From Thermogutta sp. (lineage in GTDB: Bacteria; Planctomycetota; Planctomycetia; Pirellulales; Thermoguttaceae), in the NCBI RefSeq assembly GCF_014359955.1, contig NZ_JACIYL010000218.1, positions 1 through 5,945 of the forward strand: a stretch of 5,945 nucleotides of DNA. Direction: 5' to 3'. The notes beneath the pieces were generated by a model, which saw only the letters and a program-made list of their open reading frames with translations, was not told where the DNA came from and made no database searches. Below, piece after piece: positions 1 through 5,646 of this stretch (positions are counted from its first letter, which is position 1; each line of letters starts with the position of its first letter). The position numbers and the translations under genes are program-made.

Positions 1-1
1 C

Positions 2-985
2 AACGAATTTACCGACGCCACCACCACCCAGTTTTTCAATCCCGTGGAGCGCCGATGGGCCACCGAGTTGCTGGAACGTTTCGGGCTGCCCACGCATATC
101 CTGGGCCCGATTGTGCAGCCTGGCACGGTCCTGGGGCCACTTCGGCCCAGTGTGGCGGCCGAGACGGGGCTCACCCAGACGCAGGTGGTTTTACCGGGAA
201 CGCATGACACGGCGAGCGCCGTCATGGCCGTGCCGGCACGAGAGCCGAGCGAGGATTGGCCGAACTGGTGTTACATCAGCCTGGGAACCTGGGCCCTGAT
301 GGGCGTTGAGGTCAAGCAGCCCGTCATCACCGAAAAGTCATTGGCCCTCAATTTCACCAACGAGGGTGGCGTGGGGAATACGATCCGGCTCCTCAAGAAC
401 ATCACCGGGCTGTGGCTGGTTCAGGAATGTCGGCGAATCTGGAATCAGGCAGGCCGGAGCTGGGACTGGGAAGATCTCAATCGATTGACGGCCGAGTCGC
501 CCGGGTTGGTCAGCTTCATCGATCCCGACCATTCCATGTTCCTGGCTCCCACCGACATGCCGGAAGCCATTCGTGAGTTCACACGGCGCACAGGCCAGTC
601 GGTGCCATCGACGGAAGGGGCCGTTTTGCGGTGTGCTTTGGACAGCATCGCCATGAAATTCCGGCATGTGTTGGGGATGTGTGAAGAACTCATCGGCCGG
701 CGGATTGAGGTCATCCACATTGTCGGTGGGGGAACCAAGAATCGCCTGTTGTGTCAGGCTGCGGCGGATGCGTGTGGTCGGCCGGTGCTGGCCGGTCCGG
801 TGGAAGCCACCGCACTGGGAAACATCATGATGCAGGCCGTGGCTGCCGGAGAGGTGGGCACCATCTCCGAAGCTCGCGAAATCATCCGGCAGAGCTTCCC
901 GGTGGATGAGTATTCACCCCAGAACACCGCCGCGTGGGACGAGGCATTTCCGCGGTTCCTGCAGATCCTGGAGGCAACCGTGTGA
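2..985 (+). CDS. rhaB: L-rhamnulokinase, C-terminal part (5' end outside window)
   Basis: FGGY-family sugar kinase that phosphorylates L-rhamnulose to L-rhamnulose-1-phosphate in cytoplasmic rhamnose breakdown. The frame is open from base 2 with no start needed, so the gene enters from the left; 327 residues are visible of the roughly 480-490 usual for the family, so about a third is missing. The visible part opens with a TTTQFFNP block resembling the VTTTQL region of E. coli RhaB. It then has PGTHDTASAV, whose Asp (codon 206-208) matches the proposed catalytic base, followed by ISLGTWALMGVE, FTNEGGVGN, LLKNITGLWLVQE, and the C-terminal nucleotide-binding stretch HIVGGGTKNRLLCQAAADA and AGPVEATALGNI. 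These blocks follow the order in RhaB and separate it from xylulokinase or glycerol kinase. It lies 227 bp upstream of a same-strand oxidoreductase gene, suggesting a shared sugar-use locus. No frameshift or lost key residue is visible. The substrate rests on family similarity; a related ketose is possible. Confidence 0.9.
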   Translation, partial: NEFTDATTTQFFNPVERRWATELLERFGLPTHILGPIVQPGTVLGPLRPSVAAETGLTQTQVVLPGTHDTASAVMAVPAREPSEDWPNWCYISLGTWALMGVEVKQPVITEKSLALNFTNEGGVGNTIRLLKNITGLWLVQECRRIWNQAGRSWDWEDLNRLTAESPGLVSFIDPDHSMFLAPTDMPEAIREFTRRTGQSVPSTEGAVLRCALDSIAMKFRHVLGMCEELIGRRIEVIHIVGGGTKNRLLCQAAADACGRPVLAGPVEATALGNIMMQAVAAGEVGTISEAREIIRQSFPVDEYSPQNTAAWDEAFPRFLQILEATV

Positions 986-992
986 GACGTCC

Positions 993-1011
993 CGCCATTT
1001 GGTTGATGGCG
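993..1011 (+). other. short hairpin just downstream of rhaB
   Basis: Arms CGCCAT (993-998) and ATGGCG (1006-1011) form a perfect 6-bp stem with a 7-nt loop, starting 8 bases after the rhaB stop. There is no T tract directly after it, so intrinsic termination is not clear. It may protect the 3' end of the mRNA or weakly terminate transcription. This is read from the sequence only. Confidence 0.3.
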
Positions 1012-1044
1012 TCCCTCAGCGGCAAACGGCGGGGTGTTTTCCAA

Positions 1045-1072
1045 GTGCTCCACGCACGCCTGCGCCGAGCAC
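1045..1072 (+). other. hairpin-forming inverted repeat in rhaB-oxidoreductase spacer
   Basis: Outer arms GTGCTC (1045-1050) and GAGCAC (1067-1072) pair perfectly. Inside them CGCA (1053-1056) pairs with TGCG (1061-1064) around a CGCC tetraloop, leaving a symmetric 2x2 internal loop. The stem is GC-rich but no T run follows on either strand, so it is not a classic Rho-independent terminator. It could be an mRNA processing or stability element, or an operator dyad for the downstream gene. The rest of the 986-1200 spacer shows no convincing gene or promoter. Confidence 0.35.
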
Positions 1073-1200
1073 ATGGGTATGAAAAAGCAGGTTCGTGAAA
1101 CATCGTGAGCGATTTACGGGCATCGGTCAACCTCGGCCGTTACAGCCGTTGAAGAGAAGCAAAGCAGTTCTGGAAACTTGTGCCGGAAGACTCATTGACG

Positions 1201-1207
1201 AAGGAGG
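1201..1207 (+). promoter_or_regulatory. strong Shine-Dalgarno that sets the oxidoreductase start
   Basis: AAGGAGG sits 5 bases before the ATG at 1213. This near-perfect anti-16S match decides in favour of ATG 1213 over the in-frame GTG at 1180, which would place the ribosome-binding site inside the coding region. Confidence 0.85.
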
Positions 1208-1212
1208 ACGAC

Positions 1213-2235
1213 ATGGTTCGCGTCGGGATCGTGGGCATCGGCTTCATGGGAATGATCCACTATCTGGCTTATCAAAAGATCAAGGGAGCCAAAGTCACGG
1301 CCATCTGTGAAAAGATACCCGAGCGACTGGCTGGAGACTGGCGATCCATCAAAGGGAATTTCGGCCCCCCCGGCCGCAAGATGGACTTGAGAGGCATCGC
1401 CAAATACTCCGACATCGCGGAGCTTCTCAAAGATCCCAATGTCGATATGGTGGATATCTGTTTACCTCCTGCCCTCCATCCCGAGGCCACCATCGCAGCC
1501 CTGGAAGCCGGCAAGCACGTCTTTTGTGAAAAGCCGATTGCGCTCACAGTTCCAGCGGCCGACAAGATGGTGAAAACAGCCGAAAAACGGGGGAAACTGC
1601 TTCTTATTGGCCATGTGCTCCCCTTTTTCGCGGCCTATCGCTTTGCATACGAAGCTGTCACCAGTGGAAAGTACGGAGCCTGCCTGGGTGGCCACTTCAA
1701 CCGGGTTATTTCCGATCCCCTGTGGCTGAAAGATTTTTACGATCCCAATGTTTGTGGGGGGCCCGCCATTGATCTCCACATCCATGACGCTCACTTCATC
1801 CGTCTTCTGTTCGGCATGCCGAAGGCCGTGCAAAGTGTGGGACGCATGCGGGGAGAAGTCCCCGAGTATTTCAGCACTCAGTTCCTCTTCGATGATCCCC
1901 GTCTCGTGGTGACGGCGACCAGTGGGGTGATCATGCAGCAAGGTCGGCCATTCACGAACGGCTACGAAATCCACCTGGAAAAAGCAACGCTCGTTTTCGA
2001 CTCCTGGATGAATATGCCGGTGACAATCCTCACCGAAGACGGGAAAGTAAAGCGGCCGAAACTTCCTGCCCGCGATCCCGTCGATGACTTCGCCGCGGAG
2101 CTGACAGAGGTGGTCCGCTGCGTCAAGAACGGCGAGACATCCACGTTCCTCGATGGCCGCCTGGCGCGGGATGCTCTCGTGCTCGCTCATCGGGAAATCG
2201 AATCTGTCAAGCGGCGTCGTGCCGTAAAAGTCTGA
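1213..2235 (+). CDS. Gfo/Idh/MocA-family NAD(P)-dependent oxidoreductase
   Basis: A 340-residue cytoplasmic dehydrogenase, the usual length for the family. The start is the ATG after the AAGGAGG site. The N-terminal Rossmann fold carries VGIVGIGFMG (GxGxxG at residues 8-13). The family EKP signature appears as FCEKPIALT (Glu106, Lys107, Pro108; Lys107 is the expected catalytic lysine), preceded by DICLPPALHPEATIAALEAGKHV. The C-terminal alpha/beta domain has GGPAIDLHIHDAHFI, matching the family D-x-x-x-H motif (Asp187, His191), with extra histidines at 189 and 194. Family members oxidise or reduce sugars, inositols or sugar derivatives with NAD(P); the substrate cannot be read from sequence. 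Following rhaB on the same strand suggests a role with rhamnose or another plant or algal deoxy-sugar, which is inference. The 227 bp gap and intervening hairpins leave co-transcription with rhaB uncertain. Planctomycetes typically have many paralogues of this family. Confidence 0.9.
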   Translation: MVRVGIVGIGFMGMIHYLAYQKIKGAKVTAICEKIPERLAGDWRSIKGNFGPPGRKMDLRGIAKYSDIAELLKDPNVDMVDICLPPALHPEATIAALEAGKHVFCEKPIALTVPAADKMVKTAEKRGKLLLIGHVLPFFAAYRFAYEAVTSGKYGACLGGHFNRVISDPLWLKDFYDPNVCGGPAIDLHIHDAHFIRLLFGMPKAVQSVGRMRGEVPEYFSTQFLFDDPRLVVTATSGVIMQQGRPFTNGYEIHLEKATLVFDSWMNMPVTILTEDGKVKRPKLPARDPVDDFAAELTEVVRCVKNGETSTFLDGRLARDALVLAHREIESVKRRRAVKV

Positions 2236-2270
2236 GTGACTGCCCCGTCAGGTAAGAGCGGTGTCGTTTC

Positions 2271-2294
2271 CTGGGCTTTCCCAGCTTCTCTGGG
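2271..2294 (+). other. overlapping alternative hairpins after the oxidoreductase gene
   Basis: Three complementary blocks follow one another: CTGGG (2271-2275), CCCAG (2280-2284) and CTGGG (2290-2294). The middle block can pair with either neighbour, giving two mutually exclusive small hairpins with 4- and 5-nt loops. They start 35 bases after the stop codon. The second is extended a little by wobble pairs and a T-A pair (2277-2279 with 2295-2297). Likely part of the 3' untranslated region; function unknown. Confidence 0.3.
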
Positions 2295-2318
2295 GAGATG
2301 CGGGAAACTTCACCAAAC

Positions 2319-2352
2319 TGGCGCTGCCGTTTCCAGCGCCACGGCAGGTTTT
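2319..2352 (+). terminator. probable intrinsic terminator of the oxidoreductase gene, with an overlapping competing stem
   Basis: Two perfect stems overlap here. Stem A is TGGCGCTG (2319-2326) with CAGCGCCA (2334-2341), 8 bp with a 7-nt loop. Stem B is CTGCCGT (2324-2330) with ACGGCAG (2341-2347), 7 bp with a 10-nt loop, followed at once by GTTTT (2348-2352). Stem B followed by the short T run resembles a weak Rho-independent terminator, and stem A would compete with it. It lies about 85 bases after the oxidoreductase stop and ahead of the next promoter, a sensible place for a transcript end. The T run is only four bases, so efficiency is uncertain. Confidence 0.5.
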
Positions 2353-2429
2353 ACCGTCAACTTTTCTGCCACGATCAGGTTCGGCGCGTCCCCCTCGTGA
2401 GATTGCGGGTTTTACCGAACAAATCGGAC

Positions 2430-2450
2430 AAAAACACCGCTGGGGTTTTT
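2430..2450 (+). terminator. A-tract/T-tract hairpin, possible second terminator
   Basis: AAAAAC (2430-2435) pairs with GTTTTT (2445-2450), and CC (2437-2438) pairs with GG (2442-2443) across one A-G mismatch and a 3-nt loop. The A and T flanks are typical of bidirectional intrinsic terminators, but the GC core is very short. Its last bases overlap the -35 element of the following promoter. It would insulate the protease gene from upstream transcription, if functional. Confidence 0.3.
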
Positions 2451-2477
2451 GCCCATAGTCGATGCCTGAGCTATACT
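2449..2477 (+). promoter_or_regulatory. sigma70-type promoter for the S41 protease gene
   Basis: The -35 element is TTGCCC (2449-2454, 4 of 6 consensus bases) and the -10 element is TATACT (2472-2477, 5 of 6), with an exact 17-base spacer. Transcription would start near 2484, giving a 5' untranslated leader of about 160 bases before the ATG at 2648. It lies downstream of the terminator-like hairpins. No other element of this quality was found in the 412-base gap 2236-2647; the remainder of the leader (2485-2620) shows no convincing gene. Confidence 0.55.
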
Positions 2478-2647
2478 CATCCGAACAGAGTAATGTGGGC
2501 TTGGCAGCGTGACATGCAACGCTGTCGGGCGGGAAATGCTCTGGAAAGATCGGGACTTGGAGAATTCGCAACAGTTGCTTTGGCCTGCTCATGGCAGGTG
2601 GGCGTCCGCAGGGAACTCTGCGAGGGAGCACTGTGAGGACAGGACGC

Positions 2648-4468
2648 ATGGAGCACGCAGGCGCGGACTCATCCATCGGGACCATGGTCGGCACTCTTCG
2701 TGATCGCTACCTTAATCGATTGCGAAGCGTGCTGCGGGGAGTGACCTTCTGGGGGGCGATCGGACTCTTGCTTCTTTTGACGGGTTTCGGCCTGGCCGCC
2801 CCCAACGCTGGAGAGCTCAACAATGTCTCGCCGCCTGATCCGCTGTCGTTGCCCGCCACCGAGCTGGAAGAACTGAAAGCGGTTTTGGAACAGGGACAGG
2901 CCCTGGAGCGGCAATCCCGCTGGGGCGAGGCTTTGAGCCTTTATGAGGAAGCCATCCGCCGCTTCCCGGGCCATGCGGAACTGGAAACACGCTTTCATGA
3001 AGCGCGGCTCCATTATGACCTGATCCGCCGCTATGCCGACAGCACTTTTCTGACAACCGTGCGGAATCTTTCGGCTCGAGATGCCCTCCAACTGTATGAT
3101 GAGGTCCTCGTCAAAATCCAGGCCCACTACGTGGAATCACCCCATTGGAACGAACTTTATACCCAGGGTGTCCATGGTCTGGCTCTCGCCCTGAGTGAGC
3201 CCAAATTCCTCGCCGCCTACCAGATCAGTCTGTCATCAGAGGCGGCAGCCAGCGCCGGACGTGATCTCGAATTTGTCGTCCCGCAAATCCGCGTGCAATC
3301 CCGAACGACCGCTCTGGACGCCGTTAATCGTTTGACACAGTGGTTGTACGAAAAGGTCAAGCTGCCGGTCAGTGCGGCCGTCATGGAAATGATCTGCGGA
3401 GCGGTAAACTCCCTGGATCCCTATTCCGCCTTTTTGACTCCCGCTCAACTCTCTGATCTTTATTCCCAGATCGAGGGCAATTTTGTAGGCCTTGGGGTCG
3501 AACTGCGTCCGCAGGAAGATGCCCTTATCGTCCTGCGGGTGATCGCGGGAAGTCCGGCAGAGCGGTCAGGAATCCGGCCCGGTGACCGAATTGTGGCCGT
3601 GGATGGGCAGAAAGTGCGAGACATCACCCCAGATCGCGCGGCAGAGCTGCTGAAAGGTCCGGAAGGAACAAGCGTGTCACTGGAAATTGCGGACCGCGAA
3701 GGGCAACTCCGAACGCTTACCGTCATCCGCACACGGGTGGAAGTCCCAAGCGTGACCGACGTGCGAATACTGGATGAACGGGCGAAAATCGGATATTTTC
3801 GACTGCTCAGTTTTCAGCGGACCACAGCCCACGATGTGGAAACAGCCCTGAACGTGCTGCAGGCTCAGGGTGTGCGCTCCCTGATCATCGACCTGCGAGG
3901 AAATCCTGGCGGCCTTTTGGGAGCAGCGGTGGAAACCGCCGATCTGTTTTTGACTGGCGGAACGATTGTCTCGACACAGGGGCGAAACTCGGAAGAGAAC
4001 CTCGTTTACACCGCGCAGGAGTCCCGTAAGTGCACCCTGCCGCTGGTGGTCCTTATCGACCACGAAAGCGCCAGTGCTGCGGAAATCTTCGCAGGTGCCC
4101 TCCAGGATCAGGGTCGCGGCACGATCGTGGGCACTCCCAGCTACGGAAAGGGGTCGATCCAGGGCATCTTTCCGCTGGCCATCACCGGCGCCGGACTCCG
4201 CCTGACCACTGCCCGGTTCTTCTCCCCGCGAGGGCAGCCGTACGCGGGACGGGGCGTGATCCCCGACATCCGCGTCCAGGTCGCAGCGCGACCTCTTACC
4301 GCCCGGTTGCCTTTAGGTGCGGAATCCAACACAGGCGGCAGTCCGGCCTCGACTTCCGGGGATGCAGCGTCTTCGGCCATGCTTTCAACCTCGCGGGACC
4401 CGATCCTCGAAGCCGGTCTCCAGGCAGCCCAGCAAATCGTCGCCCAGCGAGACGGCGCGACGCGCTAA
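2648..4468 (+). CDS. S41-family C-terminal processing protease (CtpA/Tsp-like), exported, with TPR-like and PDZ regions
   Basis: A 606-residue serine protease of the tail-specific family, which cleaves proteins from their C-terminal ends in the cell envelope. An Arg-rich n-region and hydrophobic stretch (about residues 34-51, GAIGLLLLLTGFGLAA) form a signal peptide or membrane anchor. Residues 72-130 are helical and TPR-like (QGQALERQSRWGEALSLYEEAIRRFPG). A short family N-terminal region follows (GAVNSLDPYSAFLTP), then a PDZ domain at about 278-365 (GLGVEL, AGSPAERSGIRPGDRIVAVDG). The S41 catalytic domain spans about 379-555. SASAAEIFAGALQDQ and SYGKGS give Ser476, Asp487 and Lys501; the +11 and +25 spacing equals Ser430/Asp441/Lys455 of E. 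coli Tsp, so it should be active. A Ser/Ala-rich tail follows. ATG 2648 has GAGG 9 bases upstream; GTG 2633 and ATG 2684 are also possible and all keep the signal sequence. It has its own promoter and converges on the Hsp70 operon. Confidence 0.9.
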   Translation: MEHAGADSSIGTMVGTLRDRYLNRLRSVLRGVTFWGAIGLLLLLTGFGLAAPNAGELNNVSPPDPLSLPATELEELKAVLEQGQALERQSRWGEALSLYEEAIRRFPGHAELETRFHEARLHYDLIRRYADSTFLTTVRNLSARDALQLYDEVLVKIQAHYVESPHWNELYTQGVHGLALALSEPKFLAAYQISLSSEAAASAGRDLEFVVPQIRVQSRTTALDAVNRLTQWLYEKVKLPVSAAVMEMICGAVNSLDPYSAFLTPAQLSDLYSQIEGNFVGLGVELRPQEDALIVLRVIAGSPAERSGIRPGDRIVAVDGQKVRDITPDRAAELLKGPEGTSVSLEIADREGQLRTLTVIRTRVEVPSVTDVRILDERAKIGYFRLLSFQRTTAHDVETALNVLQAQGVRSLIIDLRGNPGGLLGAAVETADLFLTGGTIVSTQGRNSEENLVYTAQESRKCTLPLVVLIDHESASAAEIFAGALQDQGRGTIVGTPSYGKGSIQGIFPLAITGAGLRLTTARFFSPRGQPYAGRGVIPDIRVQVAARPLTARLPLGAESNTGGSPASTSGDAASSAMLSTSRDPILEAGLQAAQQIVAQRDGATR

Positions 4469-4491
4469 GTCGATCCGTAGTCAATGGCTCC

Positions 4492-4528
4492 GGCCGGGAT
4501 TTTCAACCGGGCATGAAGCCCCCCGGCC
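4492..4528. other. GC-rich inverted repeat in the convergent spacer
   Basis: GGCCGGG (4492-4498) and CCCGGCC (4522-4528) are perfect complements separated by 23 bases, 23 bases after the protease stop. The long loop and missing T run make this a weak terminator candidate for the plus-strand transcript. Confidence 0.25.
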
Positions 4529-4582
4529 TGCGATCTTCACGTCTCTCATTCCAGCCGGTGGCAGTGGCCCACGTCGCTCGCC

Positions 4583-4610
4583 GATCACATCCTGTCGAGC
4601 ACAGGTGATC
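4583..4610. terminator. strong inverted repeat between convergent genes, candidate bidirectional terminator
   Basis: GATCA (4583-4587) plus CCTGT (4591-4595) pair with ACAGG (4601-4605) plus TGATC (4606-4610). This is a 10-bp stem with a 3-nt bulge (cat) and a 5-nt loop (cgagc). It lies 33 bases past the stop of the minus-strand J-like gene and 114 bases past the protease stop, where both transcripts need to end. Neither side has a T tract, so it may act with Rho or as a 3'-end stabiliser instead of as an intrinsic terminator. Confidence 0.4.
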
Positions 4611-4643
4611 CCCGGGCCAGGTGCTTGCATCATCGCCGATTGG

Positions 4644-5633
4644 CTATGGCTGCCGGGAAAGATACACGAACGCCCCTGCTCCCACGATGAGCCCACCAAT
4701 CACCGCGAGAATGATCATTCCGAACAGAGTTGACCAGTCGGATACCGTCTTTAGCATGAGCTGGGCGAGCATGAGGAGGATGACTGTCAGGTTGAATGCG
4801 ACAATAGCATACTGGAGGTCCTGCCGGAAGCGCTCGGGGGAGCGCGGTGCGTAACTCCGTGCGGCGGCGGCTTTTTGCGGGGTGGCGGCGGCTTTCTGGT
4901 CCCGTCCGTCTCCCCTGCCAGACATGTACCGTGCAATCGCCGCGTTGATCCCGATCGGAGTGGTGATTACGCTCCGCACAGGCAAACCGTACAGGTGGCG
5001 AAGCGTCTCTTCCACATCGGGATTAAGTGGAAAAGGTGAGGCCACCAGCAACTGATTGTCGTCCACCATGACGGGCAGACAGGAATACTGGCGGGCCAGA
5101 GCGGGCGGCATCTTATCCAGAAGAGAGACGTCGATGACTGTCTCCTGAAGATCGACAAACGGCAACCCCTGCGATTCGGCGTAGGCCTGCATCACCACAT
5201 CGGGCGGCGCCAGCTTCTGCTGAATGATGGCATCATGGATGGGCAGACCTACTGCCTGAGCAAAGCGTCGCGCCCGCTCGAGAGCCTCGGGAGTGATCGC
5301 TTTGTTCCCCAGCAGAATCTCCTCCACGGTGCGTCGCACGCCCTCACCGAAATCTTTTCGCCCCAGCATGGCATCGTATTCGCGCTTCCGCTGGGCGTCG
5401 GTGAGGCAGAGCATGGCCTTCGCCAGCTCGTTGAGAAGCTGCTGGGACTCAAACGCATAACCGCCCGTCGCATACTTGCGGACATGGGCGTTCAGTTTCC
5501 GGTACTGTTCCCGGATCTTGTTGACATCATCCTCGAAGAGGGGGAGCTTGAGAAGCTGATAGTAATTGAGCGGGCGCTGGGTTTCCTCAATCCCCAACCA
5601 GTCGCGATAAACGTCGATCGGCTTCTTTGCCAT
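4644..5633 (-). CDS. J-domain-like / GspE N-terminal (MshEN) fusion protein with two C-terminal membrane segments
   Basis: A 329-residue protein of unknown function. Residues 22-90 resemble a J-domain in helix layout (NYYQLLKLPLFEDDVNKIREQYRKL at the front, LTDAQRKREYDAML at the end). The HPD tripeptide needed to stimulate Hsp70 ATPase is absent; the loop reads AHVRKYATGG (49-58). Residues about 103-236 match the GspE_N/MshEN domain of type II secretion and pilus ATPases (ITPEALERARRFAQ, AYAESQGLPFVDL, LLDKMPPALARQYSCLPV, LLVASPFPLNPDVEETL). The ATPase part is missing, so this is not a secretion motor. Some MshEN domains bind c-di-GMP, but the motif looks degenerate here. A basic, Ala-rich linker (238-270) leads to two hydrophobic helices (about 274-293 and 301-325), so most of the protein should face the cytoplasm. 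The Shine-Dalgarno AGGA overlaps the upstream Hsp70 stop, implying co-expression. It could be a membrane adaptor for that chaperone; this is inference. Confidence 0.87.
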   Translation of the reverse strand: MAKKPIDVYRDWLGIEETQRPLNYYQLLKLPLFEDDVNKIREQYRKLNAHVRKYATGGYAFESQQLLNELAKAMLCLTDAQRKREYDAMLGRKDFGEGVRRTVEEILLGNKAITPEALERARRFAQAVGLPIHDAIIQQKLAPPDVVMQAYAESQGLPFVDLQETVIDVSLLDKMPPALARQYSCLPVMVDDNQLLVASPFPLNPDVEETLRHLYGLPVRSVITTPIGINAAIARYMSGRGDGRDQKAAATPQKAAAARSYAPRSPERFRQDLQYAIVAFNLTVILLMLAQLMLKTVSDWSTLFGMIILAVIGGLIVGAGAFVYLSRQP

Positions 5634-5642
5634 ACCCCGACT

Positions 5643-5646
5643 TCCT
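5643..5646 (-). promoter_or_regulatory. Shine-Dalgarno overlapping the Hsp70 stop codon
   Basis: On the minus strand AGGA starts within the TAG stop of the Hsp70 gene and lies 9 bases before the ATG at 5633. Only 11 bases separate stop and start. This arrangement supports translational coupling and a single transcript for the two genes. Confidence 0.6.

Noticed and set aside
1180..1212. Upstream GTG start at 1180 for the oxidoreductase
   Set aside because: The AAGGAGG site is 5 bases before ATG 1213, and the Rossmann motif begins right after that ATG. The extra 11 residues have no family counterpart.
1462..2190. 242-codon open frame on the minus strand
   Set aside because: It lies wholly inside the oxidoreductase gene, whose motifs are intact, and its translation shows no recognisable domain.
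2480..2491. TCCGAACAGAGT also found near 4717-4728
   Set aside because: The second copy is inside the coding region for a membrane helix on the other strand. There is no spacing or symmetry to suggest function, so it is probably chance.
2591..2647. Longest possible protease start at ATG 2591
   Set aside because: It adds 19 residues of Gly/Arg-rich sequence before the signal peptide and lacks a good Shine-Dalgarno. ATG 2648 or GTG 2633 fit better.
2248..2694. 148-codon minus-strand frame in the spacer
   Set aside because: It overlaps the promoter, hairpins and the protease start; it has no known motif and its composition looks random.
2298..2703. Small plus-strand frames (2298-2636 and 2509-2703) ahead of the protease
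   Set aside because: They run through the hairpins or the leader, overlap the protease start in another frame and show no domain or convincing ribosome-binding site. A short leader peptide cannot be fully excluded.
4030..4733. Plus-strand frames 4030-4608 and 4317-4733 spanning the protease end and convergent spacer
   Set aside because: They are Arg/Pro-rich out-of-frame translations of GC-rich DNA overlapping two well-supported genes.
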